Of a stretch of DNA of 64,000 nt, positions 20,167 to 28,558 are shown in pieces (within the stretch, counting starts at the first letter, position 1; each line of letters begins with the position of its first letter). The notes beneath the pieces were generated by a model. The model was not told the origin of the DNA. It was given only the letters and a program-made list of their open reading frames with translations, and did no database searches. The position numbers and the translations under genes were made by a program. The DNA comes from WHSW01 sp963846165 (GTDB lineage: Bacteria > Actinomycetota > Thermoleophilia > Solirubrobacterales > 70-9), in contig CAWJUU010000011.1 in assembly GCA_963846165.1 (NCBI GenBank), forward strand, positions 111,102-175,101, given 5' to 3'.

Positions 20167-21147
20167 TCAGTCGTCGAAGAGCAGCGAGGCGCCGATCGCG
20201 CCCCCGAAGTCACCGAGCGCCGCGAGCTCGATCGCGGGCGGCTCGTCGTCGAGGAAGAGGTGCTTGCGCATCCGCTTGCGGATCTTCTCGACGTAGGGCT
20301 CGCCGAGCCGCACCCCGAGCCCGCCGCCGATCACGACCGCCTCGACGTCGAGCAGGTTCACCGCCGAGGCGATCCCGGCGCCGAGCGCCTTCACGGCGCG
20401 GTCGATCAGCCGCTCGGCCATCGGATCGCCGTGCTTTAGCGCCCGCGCCCAGACCGCGGAGGTGAGCCGGTCGCGCCCGCGCTTCTCCATGATCTTGAAC
20501 AGCTCGGTCTTCATCCCCTGTTTATCGTCGCGCCGCGCCTTCGCCTCCATCGCGGCACGGCCGGCGTAGGCCTCCATGCACCCGCGCCGGCCGCAGGGGC
20601 AGCGCGCGCCGCCGAGCTCGACCACCATGTGACCGATCTCACCGGCCGCACCGCGGCCGACCCAGCGCTTGCCGTCGAGGATCAGGCCGCCGCCGACGCC
20701 GGTGCCCCAGAAGACGCCGAGCAGCGAGTCGAACGGCTTCCCGGCGCCGAGCCTGAACTCGGCGTTGGTGGCGACGTCGACGTCGTTGCCGATCCGCACC
20801 GGAGCTCCGAGCATGTCCGAAAGTCGCGGGCCGAGCGGAAACGTCCCATCCCAGCCCGGGAGGTTCAGGGCCGACGAGACATCGCCGGTCTTCTCGTTCG
20901 CGTCGCCGGGTGAGCCGACGCCGATCCCGCCCAGCGAGTCGGTCTGCACGCCGGCGGCGTCCGCCGCCTCGGCGAGCGCCTCGGCCATCTGCTTGGCGAC
21001 GTCGAGCGGCCCGCCGCTGGTCGGGGTCGGGCGCCGGGCATCGCCTACCACCTCGCCCTTGACCGTCACGATCGCCGCCTGGATCTTCGTTCCGCCGAGG
21101 TCGATCCCACCGCGAGGTGCCGTCTTGCTTCGCCTCACCGCCGGCAT
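20167..21147 (-). CDS. ROK-family sugar kinase (probable glucokinase)
   Basis: 326-aa kinase of the ROK family. The phosphate-binding start is GGIDLGGTKIQAAIV. Catalytic-site residues lie in VRIGNDVDVATNAE, where the Asn-Asp pair includes the catalytic base. The substrate loop has GAAGEIGHMVVE with the conserved GEIGH, and the zinc-binding ROK signature is CPCGRRGCMEAYAG. No DNA-binding domain precedes the kinase, so it is an enzyme rather than a repressor. A glucokinase would feed the pgi/zwf block 8-18 kb away, but other hexoses such as N-acetylmannosamine or fructose are possible. It converges with the P450 gene. Confidence 0.88.
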   Translation of the reverse strand: MPAVRRSKTAPRGGIDLGGTKIQAAIVTVKGEVVGDARRPTPTSGGPLDVAKQMAEALAEAADAAGVQTDSLGGIGVGSPGDANEKTGDVSSALNLPGWDGTFPLGPRLSDMLGAPVRIGNDVDVATNAEFRLGAGKPFDSLLGVFWGTGVGGGLILDGKRWVGRGAAGEIGHMVVELGGARCPCGRRGCMEAYAGRAAMEAKARRDDKQGMKTELFKIMEKRGRDRLTSAVWARALKHGDPMAERLIDRAVKALGAGIASAVNLLDVEAVVIGGGLGVRLGEPYVEKIRKRMRKHLFLDDEPPAIELAALGDFGGAIGASLLFDD

Positions 21148-21173
21148 GGCGCGAGTCTATCCAGCGTCCGACG

Positions 21174-21488
21174 TCACTCGGGGATCTCGGGAAACGAACC
21201 CGTGCCGGAGACCCGGTGCACGAGCGCCTCCGGCGCGCGGTCGATCAGCTCGGGGAGACGAGCCGCGAACCCGGCGACGCTCTGCGCGCCGAAGTGCTCC
21301 CTGAGGGCATCCGCCGACTCCCATTCCTCGACCGCGACGAACTCGGTCTCGTCCTCGACCGACTCGAAGAACCCGTATCTGAGGCAGCCGGGCTCGAGGC
21401 GCGACTGCTCCTGCATCCAACGAAAGAGCTCGACCAGCTGCTCCCGCTTGCCGGGCGCGCTGGCGACCCTCCCGATGACGATGATCAT
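21174..21488 (-). CDS. Antibiotic biosynthesis monooxygenase (ABM) domain protein
   Basis: A 104-aa single-domain protein of the ABM/dimeric alpha-beta barrel family. It begins with the strand MIIVIGRVASAPGKREQLVEL, continues with EPGCLRYGFFESVEDETEFVAVEEWES and a helix ALREHFGAQSVAGFAARL, all in typical order. Family members range from quinol monooxygenases to haem-degrading enzymes, and many have no known function. The stop of the upstream coiled-coil gene overlaps its ATG by 4 nt (ATGA), indicating translational coupling. Confidence 0.85.
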   Translation of the reverse strand: MIIVIGRVASAPGKREQLVELFRWMQEQSRLEPGCLRYGFFESVEDETEFVAVEEWESADALREHFGAQSVAGFAARLPELIDRAPEALVHRVSGTGSFPEIPE

Positions 21489-22291
21489 CTCCGCTCCTTT
21501 GGTCGTCGTTGCCGCTGATCGCCCTCGCTCAGCTGGGCGAGTGCGGCACGTGCCTCCTCGACCTCGACCTCGCGCTCACGCTGCGCTTCCTGGGCGGCGT
21601 CGACCCTCTCCTGCGCAGCCTCGAGGTTCCGCTCGGCGCGAGCGTGGCGGCGCTGCGCCTCCTCGCCCCGCTTGCGCGCAGCGCCGAGGTCTCGCTCGGC
21701 GCGTTTGAGACGCTGCTCGGCCTTGCGCCGCCGGGCCGGGCTCGGCCCCGACTTCGGCCGGCCGCGCGTCGGTGCCGGCGTCTCGGTCGCTGCGGCGCCG
21801 AAACCGACCGGCTGGCGGTCCCGCGTCACCCGCCCGGCCGCCAACTCCCGTCGCAGCTCGGGGTCGCCGGCAACCGCGCGCAGCGTCTCGCGCGCTCGGT
21901 CGAGGACGCTCGGGCTCAGCGGGCCGTCGTCCGCGACGGCCGGCTCGATCGCCGCCATCAGCCCCTCAACCGCGTCGTGATGCTCGGAGATCGCCTCTCG
22001 CAGCGCGGCCTGGCCACCTCCGCCGAGCGCCTTGCCCTGGGCCGATTCGAGGCGCTCGCCGGCATCGAGCAGCCGCTTCGCAGCCGCCCGATCGGCCCGC
22101 ACAACCTGGTTGACGGCCCAGGCCGCGCGGCTGGGCTTCTTCAGCTTGCCGACCTCGGCCGCCAGCTCGCGCTCCCCTTCGGCTCGCACCCGCTTCGCGA
22201 GCGCGTCGCGCTCGGCGACGAAGTCATCGAACCGAGCGCCATAGAGCCGTCCCAGCTCCTCCTCGCCCGCATCCTTCCGCCGCTTGGCCAT
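21485..22291 (-). CDS. Hypothetical coiled-coil protein
   Basis: A 268-aa protein without recognisable enzymatic motifs. Residues 1-60 contain FDDFVAERDALAKRV and LKKPSRAAWAVNQVVR, a pattern I know from uncharacterised actinobacterial proteins. The second half (about 175-268) is one long charged coiled coil, very rich in Arg, Glu and Ala, with ERDLGAARKRGEEAQRRHARAERNLE-type heptads. It is probably cytoplasmic. It is followed directly by the ABM protein gene with a 4-nt overlap. Function unknown. Confidence 0.75.
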   Translation of the reverse strand: MAKRRKDAGEEELGRLYGARFDDFVAERDALAKRVRAEGERELAAEVGKLKKPSRAAWAVNQVVRADRAAAKRLLDAGERLESAQGKALGGGGQAALREAISEHHDAVEGLMAAIEPAVADDGPLSPSVLDRARETLRAVAGDPELRRELAAGRVTRDRQPVGFGAAATETPAPTRGRPKSGPSPARRRKAEQRLKRAERDLGAARKRGEEAQRRHARAERNLEAAQERVDAAQEAQREREVEVEEARAALAQLSEGDQRQRRPKERR

Positions 22292-22310
22292 TCGAGCCTC
22301 CCGGGCCAGG

Positions 22311-22928
22311 TCAGCCGACTTCGAAGCCCACGAGCCACTCCCGGACCGCGGCGGCGACTGCTTCGAGGTCGGCCTTGAGGCTGTGGTTGCCTGGCACCGT
22401 GACCACGGTTCGGTTCGAGCTCCCGCGCGGCATCCCGAACGGGTCTCGGTCTCCCTGGACGACGAGCGTCGGCACTCCCACCTCGTCGAGCTCGGACTGG
22501 CGGGTCTTCTCCGGCTTTCCGGGAGGGTGCAGAGGAAACGCCAGGCAGAGAACAGCGATCGCTTCGCTCTCGGCCGCCGTGCGGCAGGCCACCCGGGCCC
22601 CGGCGGAACGCCCGCCGACGATCAGCCGCATGCCGTGCAGCTGTTCGGCGCGCAGGTGCTCGACCACCGCGGTCCAGGCCTGATCGAGCCGCTCGGCCGG
22701 AGGGGAGGAGCGTCGCCCCGCCACCCGGTAGGGCTGCTCGACGAGCGCGACGCTGAATTGGGCCGATCGCGCGACGTCGGTGACCGCGACCAGGTCGGGA
22801 GCGGTCACGCCCCCAGCTGCTCCATGACCGAGCACCAGCGCTCCGATCGGTTCTGCAACGGCATGGAGGTGCGCCCTCGCCGAGCCCTGTGCGGTCTCGA
22901 TCTCGAGCGTGGTGGAAACGGCCGTCAT
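22311..22928 (-). CDS. Alpha/beta hydrolase (dienelactone hydrolase/KANL3-Tex30-like)
   Basis: About 205 aa from the ATG at 22928 (MTAVSTTLEIETAQG). The fold is shown by ALVLGHGAAGG early on, the nucleophile elbow IVGGRSAGARVA with GRSAG at about residue 109, the acid-bearing strand TLVVQGDRDPFG and the terminal histidine in TVPGNHSLK. This matches the small hydrolase group related to KANL3/Tex30 found as short bacterial proteins. The substrate is unknown. The open frame runs upstream into the TadC gene without homology, so the internal ATG is preferred. Confidence 0.82.
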   Translation of the reverse strand: MTAVSTTLEIETAQGSARAHLHAVAEPIGALVLGHGAAGGVTAPDLVAVTDVARSAQFSVALVEQPYRVAGRRSSPPAERLDQAWTAVVEHLRAEQLHGMRLIVGGRSAGARVACRTAAESEAIAVLCLAFPLHPPGKPEKTRQSELDEVGVPTLVVQGDRDPFGMPRGSSNRTVVTVPGNHSLKADLEAVAAAVREWLVGFEVG

Positions 22929-22966
22929 CTCGCCTCCGGGACGATATCCGGCCGCTCGATCTCCGG

Positions 22967-23803
22967 TCAGAACTGCCCGAGGAGCGCGTCGGAGTGGGCG
23001 AGGATCCCGGCGAGAATCATCAGCAGGACAGAGGGGACGAGGATCAGCGCGACGACGAGCTGGATCTTGGGCGCGGCGCGGGAGGCGTGATCGGAGATCC
23101 GGCGACGGGCGTCGGCGCGCAGCGCGGTGGCCTGGAGGTGGAGTTGCTCGGCGAGCGGTGACCCGTATTCCCGCGAGCGTTCGAGCGCGGCGGCGAGGGC
23201 GCCGACCTCGGCGCCGGCGACCCGGGTTCGCAGCTCGTCGATCGCCGCCCGGGTCGGGGCGCCGCACTCGATCCCGGCGACCGTGCTCGCCAGCTCGGTG
23301 GCCAGCGGTCCGCTGGTGCCGCCCGCGATCTCGCCGAACACGGTCGCCGGGCTGCGGCCCGAGGCGGCCCCGACCGCGACCATGTCGAGCGCATCGGGCA
23401 GTGCGGCGACGAAGCGGTCGCGACGCCGGCGAGCGGTCCGCTCGAGCAGCGCATCGGGGCCGAGGAAGCCGGCAGCGACGAGCACGCCGGCGACCGCGAT
23501 CCCGAGGCGCGCCGGGACCGCCGGCGTTGCGGCGAGCGCGATCAGCGCGCCGACGCCGGCACCGGCGAGCTTCGCCGCGATCACCGCGCGCGGGTCGAGG
23601 CGCCGGGCGAGCCCCGCACGAGTGATTCGCTGCGGGAGCCGCAACCGCACCGCCGCCTCGTCGAGCGAGTCCGTACGGCCGCCCAGGAGCCTGGCCAGCG
23701 CGGCGCGGGCGCGGGCAACGACCTGCTCCCCCGCCACGCCGACGAGCTCCCAGGCCGCTCCGAAGGCGAGCAACACCGCGCCGGCGGCCAGGATCGGGGT
23801 CAC
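22967..23803 (-). CDS. tadC: Tad pilus inner-membrane protein TadC (type II secretion F domain)
   Basis: 278-aa polytopic protein of the GspF/TadC family. Hydrophobic helices lie at about 5-22, 78-95, 98-118 and 255-273. The cytoplasmic F domain between them has FVAALPDALDMVAVGAASGRSPATVF and the later LERSREYGSPLAEQLHLQA, both typical of Tad platform proteins. It follows tadB with a 4-nt overlap and is last in the set tadA-tadB-tadC. It would form the inner-membrane platform of a Flp/Tad-type pilus or secretion machine together with TadB. Confidence 0.88.
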   Translation of the reverse strand: MTPILAAGAVLLAFGAAWELVGVAGEQVVARARAALARLLGGRTDSLDEAAVRLRLPQRITRAGLARRLDPRAVIAAKLAGAGVGALIALAATPAVPARLGIAVAGVLVAAGFLGPDALLERTARRRRDRFVAALPDALDMVAVGAASGRSPATVFGEIAGGTSGPLATELASTVAGIECGAPTRAAIDELRTRVAGAEVGALAAALERSREYGSPLAEQLHLQATALRADARRRISDHASRAAPKIQLVVALILVPSVLLMILAGILAHSDALLGQF

Positions 23804-24657
23804 GGAACGCTCACCCTGCTGAGCCGGCGGATCGCGACGAAACCGGCGAGCTGGAGGGTGGCGGCCACCGCAAGCAGTGACGCCGAGCCGGAGTGTGAGA
23901 GCAGACCGCCGACGAAACCCGGCTCGAGCAGCTCGGCGAGCAGCGCCGCGCCGGCCGGCATCGCGACCACGAGCAGGCCGGTGAAGCGCGCCTGCGCGGT
24001 CGCCGAGCGGGCGTCGGCCTCGGTCCGATCGCGGTCCGACGACGCGGCGGCGAAGCGGCGCAGCAGAGTCGCCAGGTCACCGCCGGCGAGCTGCTGGGAG
24101 AGCAGCGCCGCGGCGAACGAGTCCACCCGGGTCGAGCCGACGCGTCGGCGCAGGCCCTCGAGCGCGTCGCGCGTTGGCGCACCGAGCGCGAGCTCATTGC
24201 GCACGCGCTCCATCTCGATCGCGGGTGGTCCCTCGAGCGACGCGGCCGCGGCGGCAAGTGCTGCTCGCGCCGAGCGTCCGGCAGCAAGCGCGTCCGCGAC
24301 CGCGACCGCGATCTCAGGGAGCCCGCGCTCGACCGCCCGCCGGTAAGTGGCACGCCGGCGCGCGACGGCCCAGGTGGCTGCGGCCGGTCCGGCGGCGGCC
24401 AGCAGTGGCGCGGGCGCCGGGCCGAAGACGATCAGGCCCGCCGCGAGCATCGCAAGCGTGCCCACGATCGCCAGACGCCGGCGCTCGAGCTCGGTCGGGG
24501 AGTAGCCCTCGCGGCCGGCGCGTCGAAGTGGCTCAACCGCATCGGCGAACCAGCGGCCGGCGGCGGGGCTGGCGACGAGAGCCTCGCGCAGGGCAACGGC
24601 CGCCAGTCCTCCGGCCGCCGCGGCGAGCGCGACCCCGAGCAGCTCCGCCGTCGTCAC
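23800..24657 (-). CDS. tadB: Tad pilus inner-membrane protein TadB
   Basis: 285-aa membrane platform protein of the type II secretion F family. Helices lie near 5-25, 68-105, 230-250 and 255-275. The central domain reads LPEIAVAVADALAAGRSARAAL, then LALGAPTRDALEGLRRRV and FAAALLSQQLAGGDLATLLRRFA, the duplicate F-domain pattern seen in TadB. Both borders overlap neighbours by 4 nt (tadA upstream, tadC downstream), a tightly coupled operon. TadB and TadC together normally form the base on which the CpaF/TadA ATPase acts. Confidence 0.88.
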   Translation of the reverse strand: MTTAELLGVALAAAAGGLAAVALREALVASPAAGRWFADAVEPLRRAGREGYSPTELERRRLAIVGTLAMLAAGLIVFGPAPAPLLAAAGPAAATWAVARRRATYRRAVERGLPEIAVAVADALAAGRSARAALAAAAASLEGPPAIEMERVRNELALGAPTRDALEGLRRRVGSTRVDSFAAALLSQQLAGGDLATLLRRFAAASSDRDRTEADARSATAQARFTGLLVVAMPAGAALLAELLEPGFVGGLLSHSGSASLLAVAATLQLAGFVAIRRLSRVSVP

Positions 24658-25787
24658 TCGCGCCGCCAGACCTCGCGCACGCCGACCCCGGTGGCGACTC
24701 GCAGCACCTGGCCGACCTCGACTACGCGGCGTGCACCCGTCGGCTCGCGCGCCATGTGGACGACGAGGTCGACCCCGCGCGCGAGCTGCTCGCGGATCGC
24801 CTCGTGCGGCAAGCCGACGCCGGCCATCAACGCCAGCGTCTCGACCCGGCGCAGCGCGTCCTCGGGCGAGTTGGCGTGCACGGTCGAGAGGGCGCCGTCG
24901 TGTCCAGTGTTGAGCGCGGTCAGCAGGTCGAGTGCCTCGGCCCCGCGGACCTCGCCGATCACGATCCGGTCAGGCCGCATCCGCAGCGCGTTGCGAAGCA
25001 GGTCGCGGATCGTGACCTCGCCCCGGCCCTCGACCGAGGCGGGCCGGCTCTCGAGCCGGACCACGTGCGGCTGGCGAAGACGCAGCTCGGCTGCGTCCTC
25101 GATCGTGACCACGCGCTCGCCCGGGTCGAGCCAGACCGAGAGCGCGCTGAGCAGCGTCGTCTTGCCCGAGCCGGCGCCGCCGGAAACGAGGATGCTGCGC
25201 CGCGCACCGACCGCGTCCGCGAGCAGGTCGCGAAGCTCGGGTGTCAGCGTGCCGCCCGCAACGAGCTCGTCCGGATCGGGCCTGGCGGCGGTGAAGCGGC
25301 GAACCGAGAGCGCCGGACCGTCGACGGCGACCGGGGGGATGACGACGTTGACCCGCGAGCCGTCGCCGAGCCGCGCGTCAGCCATCGGGCTGAGCTCGTC
25401 CACCCGCCGGCCGACCGGCGCCAGGATGCGCTCGATCGCATCGCGCAGCGCCTGCTCGGACTCGAACCGGACCTGCGAGCGTTCGATCCTCCCCCGGCGC
25501 TCGACGTAAACGGCCTCGTGGCCGTTGACCATCACCTCCTCGATCTCGTCGTCGCCGAGCAGCTCCTCGAGCGGGCCGAGCCCGACCGTCTCACGGAGGA
25601 TCAGGTCACAGAGCTGCTTGCGGCGGGCATCGCCGAGCACCGCCGCGGCTTCGTCAACCAGGCCTCGCACGGCGGACTCGAGGTCTGCGGCCGAGGCACC
25701 AGAGGCGGCGTCGGCGCGCCGGCGCTCGACCAGCCGGACCCGCAGCTCAGCGGCCAGGACCCTGGCGTGATCGTCGGCGGTCGCCAT
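24654..25787 (-). CDS. tadA: Tad/CpaF-type secretion ATPase TadA
   Basis: 377-aa ATPase that powers Flp/Tad pilus assembly. The N-terminal domain has LGPLEELLGDDEIEEVMVNGHEAVYVERRGRIERS, characteristic of CpaF. The Walker A motif is SGGAGSGKTTLL near residue 203, the Asp box and Walker B are in ERVVTIEDAAELRL and IVIGEVRGAEALDLL, and the His-box histidine is in NTGHDGALSTVHANS. It is the first gene of tadA-tadB-tadC and overlaps tadB by 4 nt. No TadZ/CpaE or prepilin gene is visible in the window. Confidence 0.93.
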   Translation of the reverse strand: MATADDHARVLAAELRVRLVERRRADAASGASAADLESAVRGLVDEAAAVLGDARRKQLCDLILRETVGLGPLEELLGDDEIEEVMVNGHEAVYVERRGRIERSQVRFESEQALRDAIERILAPVGRRVDELSPMADARLGDGSRVNVVIPPVAVDGPALSVRRFTAARPDPDELVAGGTLTPELRDLLADAVGARRSILVSGGAGSGKTTLLSALSVWLDPGERVVTIEDAAELRLRQPHVVRLESRPASVEGRGEVTIRDLLRNALRMRPDRIVIGEVRGAEALDLLTALNTGHDGALSTVHANSPEDALRRVETLALMAGVGLPHEAIREQLARGVDLVVHMAREPTGARRVVEVGQVLRVATGVGVREVWRRE

Positions 25788-25841
25788 GCCCGGTTGAGGC
25801 CGCGGGGCAGCGGTTCTCTCCCCCGCCTACCCTCCCGCTCG

Positions 25842-26609
25842 GTGAGCGCCCTCGACGCCCTGCTCGTCGCCGCGGTTCTGGTCGGGATGTCCGTGCAGGG
25901 CGCGATCGGGTTCGGTTTCGCGTTCTTCGTCGCCCCGGCGGCGTTCGCGGCCTTCCCGGCCGCCGAAGCGGTGACGCTGGTCCTGCTGCTGGGGCTCGCG
26001 ATCAACTGCCTGGTGCTGTTCGGAGAGCGGCGGCGGACCGAGATCGCGGTTCGCGAGACCTCGGTGCTCGCGATCGCCGGGGTCCCGGGGCTGGCGCTCG
26101 GCGCCTGGATCGTGACCGAGGTCGCCCAGGACGTGCTTCAACTGCTCGTCGGCGTGATCGTGCTGGCGGGCGCGGCGGCTCAGGGCGTGGCCGGTGCGCG
26201 CAGACCGGAGGCAAGCGGACCGCCGCCGATCGAGCGGCGCCTTCCCGTAGCTGAGGTCTGCGGCGGCTTGGCGGCCGGCGCGCTGACGACCTCGGTGAGC
26301 GTCAACGGCCCCGCGCTGGTGCTCACCTTCTCGCATCTCGGCCTGCGCGGGGCTCGGTTGCGCGACTCGCTCGCCGCGGCGCTGCTCGGGCTCACGGTGC
26401 CGGCGATCCCGGTCATGATCCTGGCCGCGGGCGCAGAGCGGGCGCTGCCCCAGGGCTGGGTGCTGTTGGCGTGCGTTCCCGCCCTCGTCGTCGGCCACCG
26501 CTTCGGCGCCTCCGTATTTCGCCGCCTCGACGACGCCTCGCACCACCGGGCCGCGCTGGTCGCAGCCGCGATCGCGGGCCTGCTCAGCATCGGCGCGGCA
26601 CTGGTCTAG
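25842..26609 (+). CDS. TauE/SafE-family membrane transporter
   Basis: About 255 aa from the GTG at 25842, with seven to eight hydrophobic helices. The N-terminal half repeat contains VGMSVQGAIGFGFAFFVAPA, and the second half repeat contains AGALTTSVSVNGPALVLTF. This pseudo-duplicated G-rich pattern is typical of TauE/SafE permeases, which export sulfite, sulfoacetate or related organic anions. The larger open frame that extends about 1.6 kb upstream lies antisense to tadA and has no homology. It is divergent from tadA across a 54-bp gap. Confidence 0.85.
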   Translation: MSALDALLVAAVLVGMSVQGAIGFGFAFFVAPAAFAAFPAAEAVTLVLLLGLAINCLVLFGERRRTEIAVRETSVLAIAGVPGLALGAWIVTEVAQDVLQLLVGVIVLAGAAAQGVAGARRPEASGPPPIERRLPVAEVCGGLAAGALTTSVSVNGPALVLTFSHLGLRGARLRDSLAAALLGLTVPAIPVMILAAGAERALPQGWVLLACVPALVVGHRFGASVFRRLDDASHHRAALVAAAIAGLLSIGAALV

Positions 26610-26624
26610 TTAGGCTCTCGGGCG

Positions 26625-27122
26625 ATGGCCGAGGTCGAGGTGGTCCAGGGCGACATCACCAGGCTCGAGGTCGACGCGATCGCCAACGCGGCCAACACCG
26701 AACTGCGCCACGGCGGCGGCGTCGCCGGGGCGATCGTCCGCGCCGGCGGGGAGTCGATCCAGCGCGAGAGCGATCGGCTGGCGCCGATCGACCTCGGCGA
26801 GGCTGTCGCGACCGGGGCGGGCGACCTGCCCGCGCGCTGGGTCGTGCACGCGGCGACGATGCAGCTCGGCGGCCGCACCTCGGCCGAGATCGTCCGTGCC
26901 GCGACCGCGAGCGCGCTCCGTGTCGCGGACGAGCTCGGAGCGCGTTCGCTCGGACTGGTCGCGTTCGGTACCGGGGTCGCGGGCTTTCCGATCGCCGAGG
27001 CCGCCCGGATCGAGGTCGAGGAGGTTCGCCGCCGGCTCGACGCCGGAAGCGGGCTCGAGCGGGTCGTCTTCTGCGTCTTCGGGTCCGAGGCGCGGGAGGC
27101 GTTCGCGGCCGAGGTCGGCTAA
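26625..27122 (+). CDS. Macro domain protein (ADP-ribose binding)
   Basis: 165-aa single macro domain. Key signatures are VVQGDITRLEVDAIANAANTELRHGGGVAGAI, where DAIxNAAN and GGGV are the ADP-ribose contacts, and GLVAFGTGVAGFPIAEAA, which forms the second phosphate loop. Such proteins bind ADP-ribose or its acetylated form and may remove ADP-ribosyl groups. It begins 15 nt after the TauE-like gene on the same strand, so cotranscription is likely. No partner ADP-ribosyltransferase is seen nearby. Confidence 0.92.
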   Translation: MAEVEVVQGDITRLEVDAIANAANTELRHGGGVAGAIVRAGGESIQRESDRLAPIDLGEAVATGAGDLPARWVVHAATMQLGGRTSAEIVRAATASALRVADELGARSLGLVAFGTGVAGFPIAEAARIEVEEVRRRLDAGSGLERVVFCVFGSEAREAFAAEVG

Positions 27123-27147
27123 GCGGCAGGCAGCCGAGGCTCGCGCC

Positions 27148-27825
27148 TCAACGTGGAAGCAGCCGCACGCTCCGGGCGAAGCTCTCGGCGTGGATCAGAC
27201 GCAGCGCATGGCCGCGTCGCAGGGCAAGGGTCGAGACCCAGTTCTCGGTTGGCGGGCCGGCGAGGATCTCGTCACCACTGGACCCGGATGTCGCGGGGCG
27301 GAGATCGAGCAGACGAACCGAGGACGCGGCGACGTAGGTGCGCCCGGAACCACCCCCGGGCCCCGGCTCGGTGGTGACCACCACGTCCACGCGGCCCCCG
27401 GGAGAGCTCGACTCGGAGGCGAGCGCACCCGCGGCGGCGACAGTGATCTCGACCGGTCGCCGACCCGCGCCCAGGGCACGCGGACGCTCCCGTTCGGGGC
27501 CGGGCGTCGCGAGCTGGGAGCCGAGCAGATAGCCGCCCGGCGGGATCGCCCCCGCGGGCGAGCGACCGAGCGCCTGGGCCGGGCTCGTGAGCGCGTCGGG
27601 CGGCAGGAAGCGCTCGGGGACACGACGCACCTCCAAGGCGGTCTCGACGGTGTCCCCACGCAGCGCGCGCCGAGCCGGCAGCGGCTCGGTGGCGACCACG
27701 ACCTCGCGCAGCGCGCCGTACTGGGAGGCAATCTCGGTTCCGGTGCCACCGGTGGCCCCCGCGGCAAGCCCGGCGCAGACCGCGGCAGCCGCGGCGAACG
27801 CCACCGCTCGGCCGCGGCGGCTCAC
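27148..27825 (-). CDS. cpaB: CpaB/RcpC-like pilus assembly protein (SAF domain)
   Basis: 225-aa exported protein. A signal anchor (about 8-28, FAAAAAVCAGLAAGA) is followed by a SAF domain: VVVATEPLPARRALRGDTVETALEVRRVPERFLPPDAL and IPPGGYLLGSQL, the pattern of CpaB/FlgA antifreeze-like domains. The second half has GGRVDVVVTTEP and TYVAASSVRLLDL, as in the RcpC/CpaB C-terminal domain. In Tad systems CpaB stabilises the outer pilus or secretin complex. Two genes separate it from the tadABC operon. It is directly downstream (5 nt) of the histidine kinase gene. Confidence 0.82.
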   Translation of the reverse strand: MSRRGRAVAFAAAAAVCAGLAAGATGGTGTEIASQYGALREVVVATEPLPARRALRGDTVETALEVRRVPERFLPPDALTSPAQALGRSPAGAIPPGGYLLGSQLATPGPERERPRALGAGRRPVEITVAAAGALASESSSPGGRVDVVVTTEPGPGGGSGRTYVAASSVRLLDLRPATSGSSGDEILAGPPTENWVSTLALRRGHALRLIHAESFARSVRLLPR

Positions 27826-27829
27826 CCGC

Positions 27830-28558
27830 TCACCCGGGCGAGAGCGGCAACTCGATCACGGCGCTCGCGCCGCTCGCATGACGGCAGGCGGCGAACCGGC
27901 CGCCATGCTCGGCGGCAACATCAGCAACGAGCCGCAGGCCGTGCCCACGACGCGGATCGCTCCGCCATCGAGATCCAAGCCCGCCCGGCGGTCGCAGCCG
28001 GGTAGGCCGAAGAGTCCGGGCGGCGCGCGGCTCGGCGTCCACGCCATCGGCGACCCGGAGTCGCAGGCGGCCGGCGCGGGTGGCGCCGTCGACGCTGATC
28101 GGGCCGGCCCCGTGCTCGAGCGAATTCGAGATCAGGTTGTCGAGGGCGCGTGCGATCGAGCCCGGATCGCAGATCACCCGGGTCCCGTTCGCGTGCCAGT
28201 AGAGCTGGATCCGCCGCCCGACGAGCTCGGCAGCCGCTCGCCACCGCCCCACGGCGTCCTCGGCCAGCAGGCGGGCGTCGACCGGCTGCCGGTAGCGGAT
28301 CGGCGCACCACCGTTGATCGCCCGGTCGAGTCCGGCGAGCGCATCGAGCGCGAGGGCGAGCTGATCACGCCGCGCGACGCGCTGGCTCGCCGACGCCGCC
28401 AGCGTGAGGCCTTGAAGAGGGCGGCGAAGCTCGTGCAGCGCGCGGTTCAGCCGCTCGCGCTGCCGCGTCGCGCGCAGTCGCCCGGCGGCGGCGACGGTGG
28501 CGCAGGTGAGCGCCAGCGGCCAGGCGACGGCGGCGCTATCGGCGATCGTCTCGAGCAT
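27830..28558 (-). CDS. Sensor histidine kinase
   Basis: About 242 aa from the ATG at 28558. One hydrophobic helix (about 8-25, AVAWPLALTCATVAAAG) precedes a dimerisation domain with the phospho-accepting histidine in LHELRRPLQGLTLAA. The ATPase domain shows an N box, LDNLISNSLEHGAGP, and a G box, GHGLRLVADVAAEHGG. No extracellular sensor domain is present, so the signal is probably cytoplasmic or delivered in the membrane. It overlaps the upstream response regulator gene by 23 nt and is followed by cpaB 5 nt later, which suggests that the pair controls the pilus genes. Confidence 0.85.
   Translation of the reverse strand: MLETIADSAAVAWPLALTCATVAAAGRLRATRQRERLNRALHELRRPLQGLTLAASASQRVARRDQLALALDALAGLDRAINGGAPIRYRQPVDARLLAEDAVGRWRAAAELVGRRIQLYWHANGTRVICDPGSIARALDNLISNSLEHGAGPISVDGATRAGRLRLRVADGVDAEPRAARTLRPTRLRPPGGLGSRWRSDPRRGHGLRLVADVAAEHGGRFAACRHASGASAVIELPLSPG

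Noticed and set aside
24174..26609. An 811-codon plus-strand frame over tadA and the TauE-like gene
   Set aside because: Only the last 255 codons show homology. The rest is antisense to tadA with the Arg/Pro/Ala-rich composition of a shadow frame in GC-rich DNA.
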